From an uncultured Chloroflexota bacterium (GTDB taxonomy: Bacteria; Chloroflexota; Dehalococcoidia; Lucifugimonadales; UBA1127), in the NCBI GenBank assembly GCA_913045315.1, contig CAJWQJ010000003.1, positions 62,001-126,000 of the forward strand: a stretch of DNA of 64,000 bases, read 5' to 3'. Position numbers and translations under genes: made by a program. Positions 52,775-61,671 of this stretch are shown piece by piece; within the stretch, counting starts at the first letter, position 1, and the number at the start of each line of letters is the position of its first letter. A model generated the notes under the pieces. It did not search any database. It was not told the DNA's origin and worked only from the letters and a program-made list of their open reading frames with translations.

Positions 52775-54079
52775 TTAGTGATTTGCAGTTGAAAACTGAC
52801 CTTCCTCTGTTGAACCTGTGAGGGCTGCTGTTGCTGCTTTTCCTCCAGAAGCAGTCAGAAGAATCTGATCGAAATAACCTGCACCTACTTCATGCTGATG
52901 CTTTGATGCAGTGTATCCATCTGCTTCTTTTGCAAATTCTCTTTCTTGCAATTCAACGTAAGCAGGCATTCCTTCTTTCATGAAAGATTGAGCAAGTTCA
53001 AATGCATTGAGATTGACCATGTGCCAACCTGCAAGTGTAATAAATTGAAATCTGTATCCCATGGAAGCAAGTTCAGTTCTGAATTTTGCAATTTCCTCAT
53101 CTGAAATATTTGCTTTCCAGTTAAATGATGGAGAACAATTATAAGAAAGTATTTTATCCGGAAACTCAGCATGAATTGCTTCGGCGAATTCACGTGCCTG
53201 GTCCAATGAAGGATTTGATGTTTCAAACCATAACATATCTGCGTAAGGAGCAAAGCTAAGCCCTCGCATTATTGCGGAGTCCAATCCGCCTTTCCAAACA
53301 TGATAACCTTCTGCAGTTCGCTCTCCTGTAATAAATTCATGGTCTCTTGCGTCAATATCGTTCGTTAGTAGAGTTGCATCAAGAGAATCTGTTCTCGCCA
53401 TAAGTAAGGTTGGAACGTCAAGAACGTCTGCTGCAAGTCGCGCAGCATTAAGGGTGGTGACAAATTGTGAAGTAGGGATAAGAACTTTTCCTCCCATATG
53501 CCCGCATTTTTTTTCAGCTGCTAGTTGATCTTCAAAGTGGACACCTGCTGCTCCTGCTTCGATCATGTTTTTCATGAGTTCAAATGCATGGATGGGTCCA
53601 CCAAAACCGGCTTCTGCGTCTGCAACAATTGGTGCGAACCAGTAAGTTCCATTAACACTATCAACCACATCTATTTGATCTGCACGGAGAAATGCATTGT
53701 TAATTCTTTTGACTACCGTAGGAACACTATTAGAAGGGTAAAGACTTTGATCGGGGTATGTTTGCGAAGCTTGGTTTGCATCTCCAGCTACTTGCCATCC
53801 ACTTAGATAGATAGCTTTTAATCCTGCCTTTACCATGTTTACTGCTTGTGCTCCTGTCATGGCTCCAAAAGTGGATACATATTCTTCAGTATCTAATAAA
53901 TGCCAAAGACGTTCGGCTCCTGCTTTGGCTAAAGTGTATTCTATCTTTAAGGAATTTCGTAAGTTCACGACATCTTCTGCAGAATAATTACGTAATATTC
54001 CTTTAGATTTAGGATCATTTGCCCATTTTTGCTCTAAGCTTTGAATTTGCTCAGCTTTATTTATCCCATTACTTGCCAT
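52775..54079 (-). CDS. aceA: Isocitrate lyase
   Basis: A 434-residue enzyme that cleaves isocitrate to glyoxylate and succinate. The catalytic cysteine is in [16 protein letters not shown], and [12 protein letters not shown] with LLMARTDS gives the Mg/substrate site; NCSPSFNW is conserved near the C-terminus. AAGGAG lies about 8 nt before the ATG. With aceB it completes the glyoxylate shunt, allowing growth on acetate, fatty acids or other acetyl-CoA sources; the acyl-CoA genes at 46.6-48.3 kb fit that. Confidence 0.96.
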   Translation of the reverse strand: MASNGINKAEQIQSLEQKWANDPKSKGILRNYSAEDVVNLRNSLKIEYTLAKAGAERLWHLLDTEEYVSTFGAMTGAQAVNMVKAGLKAIYLSGWQVAGDANQASQTYPDQSLYPSNSVPTVVKRINNAFLRADQIDVVDSVNGTYWFAPIVADAEAGFGGPIHAFELMKNMIEAGAAGVHFEDQLAAEKKCGHMGGKVLIPTSQFVTTLNAARLAADVLDVPTLLMARTDSLDATLLTNDIDARDHEFITGERTAEGYHVWKGGLDSAIMRGLSFAPYADMLWFETSNPSLDQAREFAEAIHAEFPDKILSYNCSPSFNWKANISDEEIAKFRTELASMGYRFQFITLAGWHMVNLNAFELAQSFMKEGMPAYVELQEREFAKEADGYTASKHQHEVGAGYFDQILLTASGGKAATAALTGSTEEGQFSTANH

Positions 54080-54393
54080 CTTTAGTTCTCCTTCAATTTT
54101 GAAATTATATTGTTGTTCATAAATTAGGCTAGTAACTATTATTAGCCTTTAAGCACTTATATTAAAATGACAATATATTATATGAGTGTAGATTTCAAGC
54201 AATTGTATACGTCTATAGTAAAAGGCAATCATGAAAGATATTGTCTATTATGTATGTAATATATATTAACGAAATTTAATTATAAGTTAGTCTTTAGCTA
54301 ACTTATAATTAAATGCAAATATTTTTATAATCTCGATTTGACTAGTGTTGAATTAATGCTGATGGATATATAATTATAGCTAGGAATAAATGA
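54080..54393. other. 314-nt divergent intergenic region, aceA / acyltransferase
   Basis: No gene seen. It holds the aceA ribosome binding site, a short inverted repeat AGGCTA/TAGCCT (54126-54131 and 54143-54148) that could be an operator, and the 17-bp palindrome at 54274-54314. The sequence is over 75% A+T and clear promoter hexamers could not be picked with confidence. Confidence 0.5.
54274..54314. repeat. Perfect 17-bp palindrome with 7-nt loop upstream of acyltransferase gene
   Basis: Arms 54274-54290 (ATTTAATTATAAGTTAG) and 54298-54314 are exact reverse complements; loop TCTTTAG. It lies 80 nt upstream of the acyltransferase start, in a divergent gap, so it is not a 3' terminator for either annotated neighbour. 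Confidence 0.8.
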
Positions 54394-55473
54394 ATGTATT
54401 TTCAAAATAATGTTGATCGTTATCATGGATTGGATGCTCTTCGTGCATTTGCTATGATTTTGGGAATTGTTCTCCATTCAGGTATGTTTTATCTTGGTAG
54501 TGATGATTGGAATGCTTATTCCCAATCTGGTGTTCCTGAGCATAATTCTATTATTTCTGTAATATTTATATTTATTCACACTTGGCGAATGCCAATATTC
54601 TTTTTATTGGCTGGATTTTTTGCTCGTCTACTATTTTATCGCCGTGGTTCATTTCATTTTACAAGAAATCGTTTTATTCGCATTGTACTTCCATTGATTT
54701 TCGTTTCATCAATATATAATTTCATTTTTTTGTGGGGTTCTTGGAATAATTTACATCATTTATGGTTTCTTTATTATCTTGTTTATCTCTATATATTCGT
54801 TATAAGTTTTGTCTATTTAATGAATAAATTTCCTATATTTACTCGAATTAGTAATTTCTTTTCTTCGATTGTAGATCTTTTTTTTAACTCGCTAATATAT
54901 TTTATGTTTTTCATATTGGCATTAATGCTATCAAAGTATTTTTCTCACGACCTTGGAATGTTTCAGCAGCAACCTAACAATATTTTTGATTTTCAATTTC
55001 CATTTTTTGCATATTGTACGTTATTTTTCTTGATTGGATGGATATTAAACCGCAACCCGAATTTTATAAATATATTGAGTTTTAAAAAAACTTGGATTAT
55101 AAATATTTTGATTGGGATAGCTTCATTAATATCATATCTTGGATTTCTTTCTTATTCTTTCAACCCTTTTTTCCTATTTATTCCTGCGTCATTATCTACC
55201 TGGTTTTTCTCTATAGGATTAATAGGATTCTTTCATTATGTATGTCCTGAAGGTCGTAATTGGGTAAAATATATTGTTGATGCGTCATACTGGATTTATT
55301 TATTTCATCTCCTTCCAGTTATGATGTTGGGAATAATTTTCTTAAGTACAGGACTTCAACCACTCATAGCGTTTTTTTCAAATATTGTCATTAGTACAAT
55401 ATTAAGTGTCGCAACATATCATGGATTTATTCGATATACTCCAATAGGGTGGGTTCTTAATGGACGAAGATAA
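54394..55473 (+). CDS. Acyltransferase family 3 membrane protein
   Basis: A 359-residue integral membrane O-acyltransferase with about 10 helices. The N-terminal YHGLDALRAFAMILGIVLHS carries the conserved motif and His of the OafA/OpgC group, and FLLAGFFARLLF follows. The middle HHLWFLYYL and late SYWIYLFHLLPVMM segments are typical. It probably acetylates or succinylates a surface glycan or lipid. Very Phe- and Ile-rich with low GC. Convergent with the SDR gene, whose stop is 2 nt away. Confidence 0.88.
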   Translation: MYFQNNVDRYHGLDALRAFAMILGIVLHSGMFYLGSDDWNAYSQSGVPEHNSIISVIFIFIHTWRMPIFFLLAGFFARLLFYRRGSFHFTRNRFIRIVLPLIFVSSIYNFIFLWGSWNNLHHLWFLYYLVYLYIFVISFVYLMNKFPIFTRISNFFSSIVDLFFNSLIYFMFFILALMLSKYFSHDLGMFQQQPNNIFDFQFPFFAYCTLFFLIGWILNRNPNFINILSFKKTWIINILIGIASLISYLGFLSYSFNPFFLFIPASLSTWFFSIGLIGFFHYVCPEGRNWVKYIVDASYWIYLFHLLPVMMLGIIFLSTGLQPLIAFFSNIVISTILSVATYHGFIRYTPIGWVLNGRR

Positions 55474-55475
55474 TC

Positions 55476-56267
55476 TTATTGAAAAACTGAACCTATTGAG
55501 CCTCCACTTGCAGAAATTGATTCGCCAGTAACGCATTCAGCTTTAGGAGAACATAAGAACGCTGTTAGGTATCCTAATTCTTTTGCATCAATAATCCTTC
55601 GAATAGCGACGTTTTGTGAGTTTTGTTTAATTAGGTCTTCAATTGATATTCCTTGAGCTTTCGCTCTTTCTTGTAAACGTTCTTGAATCAATTCAGTCCG
55701 AGTAGATCCAGGGTGAATTACGTTTAGAGTTATTCCATCAGGTCCAAGCTGATCTGAGAGTGTCTTTGTCATATGCATAACAGCAGCATTTCTGAGGCCA
55801 TAAATGGATGATTGTCGTGCTGAAACGCCCCCAATACTAATGATGCGACCCCACTTTTGTTTTCTCATATGCGGGACGACTGCTTTAATTGCTCTGAAGT
55901 AACCTACAACTTTGGTATCAAGATCTTCGATTAAATCGGTTTCCTGTGCTTCATCAATATTACCTCGAACTTGTCCTCCAACCATTGCTGCGCTATTAAT
56001 TAGAATATCAATTTTTCCAAATGTATTTATTGCCTGATCCGCTATATTTTGCACATCTGACCATTTGGTTGTATCAGCTTGCACGGTAAGTACACTTTGT
56101 CCCGTTGAGGATTCTAAATCCTTTGCTGATTGTTCCAGTACATCTTTCGATCGTGCTGCTATTACAAGCCTTACACCTTCTTGTCCTAATTCTTGTGCAA
56201 TTGCTTTCCCTATGCCTTTACTACCTCCGGTAATAATGGCAATTTTACCATTTAATTCTAAATCCAT
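55476..56267 (-). CDS. SDR-family oxidoreductase with altered catalytic motif
   Basis: 263 residues. Classical short-chain dehydrogenase Rossmann start ITGGSKGIGKAIA (13-25), NSAAMVGG in place of the NAG motif, and C-terminal IHPGSTRT. The catalytic YxxxK is Tyr156-GLR-Asn160, so the lysine is missing, and the usual Ser 13 residues before Tyr is shifted (Ser144). It may still bind NAD(P) and act on a substrate with a changed proton relay, or have lost activity. Divergent from the CoA-transferase gene, which suggests a shared pathway. Confidence 0.85.
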   Translation of the reverse strand: MDLELNGKIAIITGGSKGIGKAIAQELGQEGVRLVIAARSKDVLEQSAKDLESSTGQSVLTVQADTTKWSDVQNIADQAINTFGKIDILINSAAMVGGQVRGNIDEAQETDLIEDLDTKVVGYFRAIKAVVPHMRKQKWGRIISIGGVSARQSSIYGLRNAAVMHMTKTLSDQLGPDGITLNVIHPGSTRTELIQERLQERAKAQGISIEDLIKQNSQNVAIRRIIDAKELGYLTAFLCSPKAECVTGESISASGGSIGSVFQ

Positions 56268-56344
56268 AACGAAAAACTCCTAGATTGGTATTTTGTTAAC
56301 TTATAAATCATTGTATGTGAAGGGTCAATGAATTGTTTCTAATA

Positions 56345-56374
56345 TTGACATATCTACGGTGTCACCGATACCAT
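56345..56374 (+). promoter_or_regulatory. Promoter of the tandem CoA-transferase gene
   Basis: Perfect TTGACA (56345-56350), 18-bp spacer, TACCAT (56369-56374). The predicted start is about 45 nt before the ATG. Hexamers and spacing are identical to those at 33167-33196. Confidence 0.5.
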
Positions 56375-56426
56375 TCTGCCCGCATTAAGAATAAACTGTG
56401 TTTGTAGCTTTTTGGAGGAACACGTA

Positions 56427-58880
56427 ATGCCACAGCCATTTGATGATATTGTTGTAGTAGATTTTTCGTCCGGATGGCCAGGATCTATCGCCTCGATGAT
56501 CATGTCTGACTTTGGTGCAAAAGTTATTAAAATTGAACCACCAAATGGAGATCCTTACAGGGAATTTCCTCAATTTCATTTATGGAATAGAGGAAAAAAG
56601 AGTGTTGTAGTAGATTTGAATACTCTTTCTGGTAAAAATCATGCCTTAAAACTTATTGAACAGGCAGATGTACTTATCGAAAGTTTTCGCCCTGGTGAAA
56701 CGGATGGTTTTGGAATTAATTATGATGATGCAAAAACTAGAAATGAACAATTAATTTATTGTTCGATAACAGCTTTTGGTCCTAAGGGTCCATATTCTCA
56801 TTACAAACCATATGAAGGTATTATCGCAGCTAAGGTAGGTAGATATACAGTATTTACTGGTCAGACTCCTAGAACTGGTCCACATTTTGGGGTTGTTCAG
56901 GTTGCAAGTCATGGGACGGCAATGGCAGCTGTAAGAGGAATTATTTCTGCTCTTATTGTGAAGCTTCGTACTGGTAAAGGGCAAAGAGTTGAAACAAGTC
57001 TTATGCAAGGGATTACTCCTTTTGATGTCAATAATTGGCTAATGTGGCAAATGATGCTTAAGTTTCCTGAACGATTTCAGGATGATCCTCAATCTGACCC
57101 TAATAGACAACCTGGGGTCGGTTATCAACCCATAAGAACAAAGGATGGTGAGTGGATTCAGATGGCAAACTTAATTGCTCGTCTATTTCGTTCATCCCTT
57201 GAATCGATGGATTTAGGGTATATTCTCAAAGATTCGCGATTTGAAAAAGCTCCGTTACTCATGCCTGATGATCGTGAAGAATTACGAGATATGATTATTA
57301 AAAAGGGTCAGGAAAAAACCCTCAATGAATGGATGAATATATTTGTAAATGGAACTTCAGATGTTGCAGCTGAACCATTTATGACAACACAACAAGGAAT
57401 TCATCATCCCCAGGTAACATATAATAAGCATATTGAGGACGTATATGATCCGATTGTTGGTGATATGAAGCAGCTTGGTGTTTTGGTAAAAATGAGTAAA
57501 ACCCCAGGTGATATTAAAGGACCAGCACCATATTTAGGTGAGCACACAAATGAGATCATAAATAAAGATATTAGAAGAAATTCAAATGTTGAAAAACATA
57601 AATTTGAAGAATTGCCTGCTCATCCCTTATCTGGGTTTACAATTTTGGATCTTTCAACAGTAATTGCTGGTCCCTTATCCACTTCATTGAATTTCGAGTT
57701 AGGAATTCGAGTTATCAGAATAGAAACAGTTGAAGGCGATACAATGCGCAGGAATTTTGACGGATTGGGAGCTAACAGGACACAAGCAGGAGCTGAAAAC
57801 ATATCTATTGACCTTAAAAATCCTGAAGGGCATAAAATTTTTATGAAATTGGTATCAAAGGCGGATATATTAGTACATAACATGAGACCTGGAGCTCCAG
57901 AAAGATTGGGTATAGGTTACGAACAGGTTCGAGAAGTTAACCCGAGCATAATTTATCTTTATGCAGGTGGGTATGGAGACTCAGGTCCTCATTCTCATAG
58001 ACCTGCAATGCATCCTATTGGTGGAGCTGTAATTGGCGGAGCCATAAGTCAACTTGGCAATGATTTTTTACCTGATAAAGATATATCAATGACTGTCGAT
58101 GAGATTAAAGAAGTTGCTAGAAGGCTTGGTCGTGCAAATGAAACTAATCCTGATCCAAATTCCTCAATGGTTATTTCTACAGGGTCATTATTAGGTTTAC
58201 TTGCCAGAGAACGTTTTGGACAATCCCAATACATTCTTTCGACAATGCTGGGAGCTAACGCATACGCAAATGCCGATGACTTTTTTACATATGAAGGAAA
58301 ACCGCAACGAAGTATTCCTGATAGCAATGGATATGGAATTCATGCTCTTTATCGTTTATACGAAGCAAAGCAAGGATGGATTTTTCTTGCATGTATATTC
58401 GAGGAAGAATGGCAATTATTTTGTAAATCGATAGGGAGAGATGATCTTATTCATGATACTAGATTTGAAACTCCAGAAAAACGAAACGAACATGATAAAG
58501 ATTTAGCAGAAATTCTGAAAGATATATTTGTTACACTTAATGCAAATGAATGGGAAAATAAATTAATTCCATTGGATGTTGCATGCGTAGAAGTGGAAGA
58601 GAGCGGAATGTTTAATTTTTATTCACAGGACCCTCACGTCGAAGCAAATAATTTTATTAGACCTGCAGAGACATTAAGGATCGGATCATATTGGAGATAT
58701 AGCCCGGTAGTTGAAATGTCTTTAACTCCTACACGCGTAGGTTCAGGCCCTTTACGAGGAGAACATACCCGATCCATCCTTGTTGAACTTGGGTATTCCG
58801 AAGAGGAAATAAATGAACTTAAGTACAAATTGATTGTAGATTGGGAAGAACCCAGTACTTGGCAAGAAGCAGGGCATTGA
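56427..58880 (+). CDS. Tandem-domain CaiB/BaiF family III CoA-transferase
   Basis: About 817 residues from ATG 56427, with GGAGGA nine bases upstream; the frame also opens at TTG 56412, inside that site. Two complete family III CoA-transferase modules are fused. The first (about 6-375) begins DDIVVVDFSSGWPGSIASM and has IKIEPPNGDP and RGKKSVVVDL. The second (about 395-805) begins SGFTILDLSTVIAGPLSTSLN and has IRIETVEGD and NISIDLKNPEG. Such enzymes move CoA between organic acids. Two domains in one chain mimic the interlocked homodimer. Substrate not predictable; neighbouring SDR and hydroxyacid oxidase suggest organic-acid catabolism. Confidence 0.9.
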   Translation: MPQPFDDIVVVDFSSGWPGSIASMIMSDFGAKVIKIEPPNGDPYREFPQFHLWNRGKKSVVVDLNTLSGKNHALKLIEQADVLIESFRPGETDGFGINYDDAKTRNEQLIYCSITAFGPKGPYSHYKPYEGIIAAKVGRYTVFTGQTPRTGPHFGVVQVASHGTAMAAVRGIISALIVKLRTGKGQRVETSLMQGITPFDVNNWLMWQMMLKFPERFQDDPQSDPNRQPGVGYQPIRTKDGEWIQMANLIARLFRSSLESMDLGYILKDSRFEKAPLLMPDDREELRDMIIKKGQEKTLNEWMNIFVNGTSDVAAEPFMTTQQGIHHPQVTYNKHIEDVYDPIVGDMKQLGVLVKMSKTPGDIKGPAPYLGEHTNEIINKDIRRNSNVEKHKFEELPAHPLSGFTILDLSTVIAGPLSTSLNFELGIRVIRIETVEGDTMRRNFDGLGANRTQAGAENISIDLKNPEGHKIFMKLVSKADILVHNMRPGAPERLGIGYEQVREVNPSIIYLYAGGYGDSGPHSHRPAMHPIGGAVIGGAISQLGNDFLPDKDISMTVDEIKEVARRLGRANETNPDPNSSMVISTGSLLGLLARERFGQSQYILSTMLGANAYANADDFFTYEGKPQRSIPDSNGYGIHALYRLYEAKQGWIFLACIFEEEWQLFCKSIGRDDLIHDTRFETPEKRNEHDKDLAEILKDIFVTLNANEWENKLIPLDVACVEVEESGMFNFYSQDPHVEANNFIRPAETLRIGSYWRYSPVVEMSLTPTRVGSGPLRGEHTRSILVELGYSEEEINELKYKLIVDWEEPSTWQEAGH

Positions 58881-58894
58881 TAGTCTGTGAGGTG

Positions 58895-59431
58895 TTAACT
58901 GTGAAACATCAATACCCATAATATTGCATCAAATACCAAACAATGAAATGTGATATATGATAATCCGATGACAGCAAATTTTTTGAAAGATGTCAAATAA
59001 TTTTCCACCTGTATACTTATTAGCAGTCGAACCATATTACTGAGTGCAAGAGCAACTATCCACAATGAAATTATCGTAAATATCCACCATAAAACTTGAT
59101 CTGTTTTCAGGTAGGTGATTGTTAATGGCATCCAAGTAGCTGCTGAGCCCAGAAAAATTCCGCATGAATAAATTAATTTTGAAATTACAATGTTGGAAAT
59201 ACCTGATTCAAATAGCTTTAATTTAAATGTTATAACATAAAGAAACGATAAATATCCTATGGTGGAAATGAACATTGACATTATAAAAATGTTTGCGAAT
59301 TCGTTGGTGATTCCACCCCAAAGATTGTCACTTTCTTCTGGATATAAACTAAGGCATAGTAAATAACTTCCAAGAACGCTGATTCCCAAAAGGATATTTT
59401 GAATTATAAATATTTGTTTTTGAGTTCCCAT
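58895..59431 (-). CDS. Uncharacterised membrane protein, five predicted helices
   Basis: 178 residues, not recognised. Hydrophobic segments lie at about 8-28, 45-68, 82-105, 112-135 and 148-170. No motif suggests a transporter or enzyme. Its start is 2 nt downstream of the MFS gene stop on the same strand, so the two are co-transcribed and may form one system. It ends 14 nt from the CoA-transferase stop on the opposite strand. Confidence 0.7.
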   Translation of the reverse strand: MGTQKQIFIIQNILLGISVLGSYLLCLSLYPEESDNLWGGITNEFANIFIMSMFISTIGYLSFLYVITFKLKLFESGISNIVISKLIYSCGIFLGSAATWMPLTITYLKTDQVLWWIFTIISLWIVALALSNMVRLLISIQVENYLTSFKKFAVIGLSYITFHCLVFDAILWVLMFHS

Positions 59432-59433
59432 AT

Positions 59434-60672
59434 TTAATTATTTAGAGCGTTTCGTTTTGGAGGTTGTGCGAATAATGGTAGTGGAATTGCTATAGCAGCG
59501 GCAAGCATTAATATATAAATTGAAATAACATAAGATTCTGTTTGGTCATAAACGAAACCCATAAGAACTGGAGCGATTACACCTCCGATAACAGTTCCGG
59601 TTTGTGAAAGACCTTGCAATGCACCAAAATTTTTAGTTCCAAAAAATGTACTGATGATGACCCCTCTTGCAGGCATCATGCCACCAAAAGCTGTTCCAAA
59701 AAGGAGTGCATATGGAAAAATTTGCCAGTATGAAGTGATATTTGCCAATATTAGAAATGCCAATGCTTGACAAGCCATTAATCCTGCAAGAACTATTCGG
59801 GGATTAAAACGGTCCATTGCCCAACCCCCGCCTAATCGACCGAATACACTTAATCCTGTAAATAATGCTAGAACGGAAGCAGCTTCATTTTTTGAAAATC
59901 CGATACTTTCAAAGTACGGAATTTGATGTATTGCCATACCATTAGTTCCCATTGTTTGTGCCGCCCATAATAGTGTAAGCATCCAGAAAGATCGTGTTTG
60001 AAGAGCTTCCATCACTGACAGGCTTTCTTCTTCATCACTGGTTGCTTCTAAGAGAGAACTGGATTCTGGTATATCTTCGCCGTCTGGGAGCTGACCGTAT
60101 TGTTCAGGTTTTGCACGAAATAAGAGAACTAAAGGAATACAAACTATCCATGTTGCGATACCAAGAATGGTAAATGCACCTCTCCATCCCGCTTCTTCAA
60201 CTAACCACACAATTATGAAAACCATTGGACCAGCAATTGCTGCTCCACTTGACATAATCCCTAATGCACGGCCGCGTTTTTTCCTAAACCATTGCACAAC
60301 AGTCCATGTTCTCGGAACACCCATAGCTGCGCCAAACCCAGCTGAGATAAATAAAACTAAAAAGTAAAACATCCACATTGATTGGAGATAGCTCATGCCT
60401 ATCAATCCCAAACCTGCAATAATAATTCCAGGCAACATGATCTTACGTGGCCCAATACGGTCAACAAGAAAGCCTTCTATTGGTGATAAGATGGAACCCT
60501 CTAATCGTTGCAGGGAAAATGCACCTGATATGACAGCCCTGCTCCAACCAAAGGTATTAACAATAGGAGTAAAAAAGATTTGAATACCATAAAACCATGA
60601 AAATGCAAACCAAAGTTGTATAACCATGCCACCAAACACGATATACCATCCGAAGAAAGGTTTGTTTTTCAT
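59434..60672 (-). CDS. MFS transporter, OFA/monocarboxylate-like
   Basis: A 412-residue 12-helix major facilitator. The N-terminal FGWYIVFGGMVIQLWFAFSWFYGIQIFF and GWSRAVISGAFSLQRLEGSILSP, together with the loop GFLVDRIGPRKIMLPG and GLSVFGRLGGGWAMDRF in the second half, resemble the oxalate/formate antiporter and monocarboxylate-transporter-like group. A hydrophilic central loop (EDIPESSSLLEATSDEEESLS) separates the halves. Likely imports an organic acid; neighbours handle CoA esters and 2-hydroxyacids. Paired with the small membrane protein gene. Confidence 0.87.
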   Translation of the reverse strand: MKNKPFFGWYIVFGGMVIQLWFAFSWFYGIQIFFTPIVNTFGWSRAVISGAFSLQRLEGSILSPIEGFLVDRIGPRKIMLPGIIIAGLGLIGMSYLQSMWMFYFLVLFISAGFGAAMGVPRTWTVVQWFRKKRGRALGIMSSGAAIAGPMVFIIVWLVEEAGWRGAFTILGIATWIVCIPLVLLFRAKPEQYGQLPDGEDIPESSSLLEATSDEEESLSVMEALQTRSFWMLTLLWAAQTMGTNGMAIHQIPYFESIGFSKNEAASVLALFTGLSVFGRLGGGWAMDRFNPRIVLAGLMACQALAFLILANITSYWQIFPYALLFGTAFGGMMPARGVIISTFFGTKNFGALQGLSQTGTVIGGVIAPVLMGFVYDQTESYVISIYILMLAAAIAIPLPLFAQPPKRNALNN

Positions 60673-60714
60673 TAGGCAATGAAATCCTTTGTTATTTTAG
60701 GTTATTTGGAGTTA

Positions 60715-61467
60715 TTAATTTTTTAAAGCTCGAATCAACATACTACGAAGATTTTCCATGCCGGGTTCATTACTATACAATTTCTCTTCTTCAATCGTAA
60801 CTGAAGAGAAACCAGCTTTTTCTAGTCTGTTGATATAGATATCAATATTATCAGCACCTGCTACGCATTTGACCCAAGATTCGGTACTGGTTTTTATTTC
60901 ATCAGGTAGCTCTCCGCGTAAGAGCATATCCGATACGTGAAATCTTCCACCAGATCTGAGTATACGGAAGGCTTCGTTGACTACTGAATCCTTATCAACA
61001 GACAAACAGATCACACAGTTCGAAATCACAAGATCGACCGTTTCGGACTCAATTGGCAGATCTTCAATTTCACCTTCTCTGAATTCAACGTTATGAGCTT
61101 TTAACTGTTTAGCAGCTTTTCGTGCGACTTCTAGCATCTTTGGAGTCATATCTACTCCAATAACTTTTCCATTTGGTCCTACTGCTTCAGCCGCAAGAAA
61201 ACAATCGATTCCTCCTCCGCTACCAAGATCAACAATTGTTTCTCCAGACTTGATATCTGCGAGTGCTACAGGGTTTCCACAACCCGCTGATGCACCTAGA
61301 ACTTGTGGGGAAAGGTTGGAAGTATCGACTTGGTTGTAGAGAGGAAGAGAAGAAGTTATGGGAGATTTTCCGCTCTTTTCATTATGTATTGCAAGAGCAC
61401 TGACAGCCTTCTCGCTATAATGTTCTTTAACTAAATCTTTAATGGTATTAGAATTTCGTTTTGCCAT
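60715..61467 (-). CDS. arsM: Arsenite S-adenosylmethionine methyltransferase ArsM
   Basis: 250 residues from ATG 61467, which has GGAG six bases upstream; the frame opens four codons earlier. SAM-binding motif DLGSGGGIDCFLAA (80-93). Three cysteines that bind As(III) in the family are at Cys63 (AGCGNP), Cys151 (SNCVICL) and Cys201 (VKCVAGA), the spacing expected of ArsM. It methylates arsenite to volatile or less retained methylarsenicals and depends on SAM regenerated by the metK/ahcY operon. No arsR gene adjoins it. Divergent from the hydroxyacid oxidase gene with an inverted repeat between. Confidence 0.93.
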   Translation of the reverse strand: MAKRNSNTIKDLVKEHYSEKAVSALAIHNEKSGKSPITSSLPLYNQVDTSNLSPQVLGASAGCGNPVALADIKSGETIVDLGSGGGIDCFLAAEAVGPNGKVIGVDMTPKMLEVARKAAKQLKAHNVEFREGEIEDLPIESETVDLVISNCVICLSVDKDSVVNEAFRILRSGGRFHVSDMLLRGELPDEIKTSTESWVKCVAGADNIDIYINRLEKAGFSSVTIEEEKLYSNEPGMENLRSMLIRALKN

Positions 61468-61509
61468 TATCATCTCCAATTGATTTGTGGATTCTTACTG
61501 TTTTATAGG

Positions 61510-61536
61510 TATTAGCGTATTTTACGAACGCTAATA
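61510..61536. repeat. Inverted repeat in the arsM / hydroxyacid oxidase divergent gap
   Basis: TATTAGCGT (61510-61518) and ACGCTAATA (61528-61536) are perfect 9-bp arms around a 9-nt spacer, 43 nt before the arsM ATG. Size and site suit an operator for a dimeric regulator such as ArsR, but no regulator gene is adjacent. Confidence 0.55.
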
Positions 61537-61671
61537 GTTAAAAAATATTTAGTCAAGGATTGTGATCAATTACAGTAATATCAAGTTGTATAAATATTTG
61601 TTTTGGAGTATATATCTTTTTCATACACGGTTTATATGTTTACTTTATTATGAAGTGATAAGGAGTGGGGA

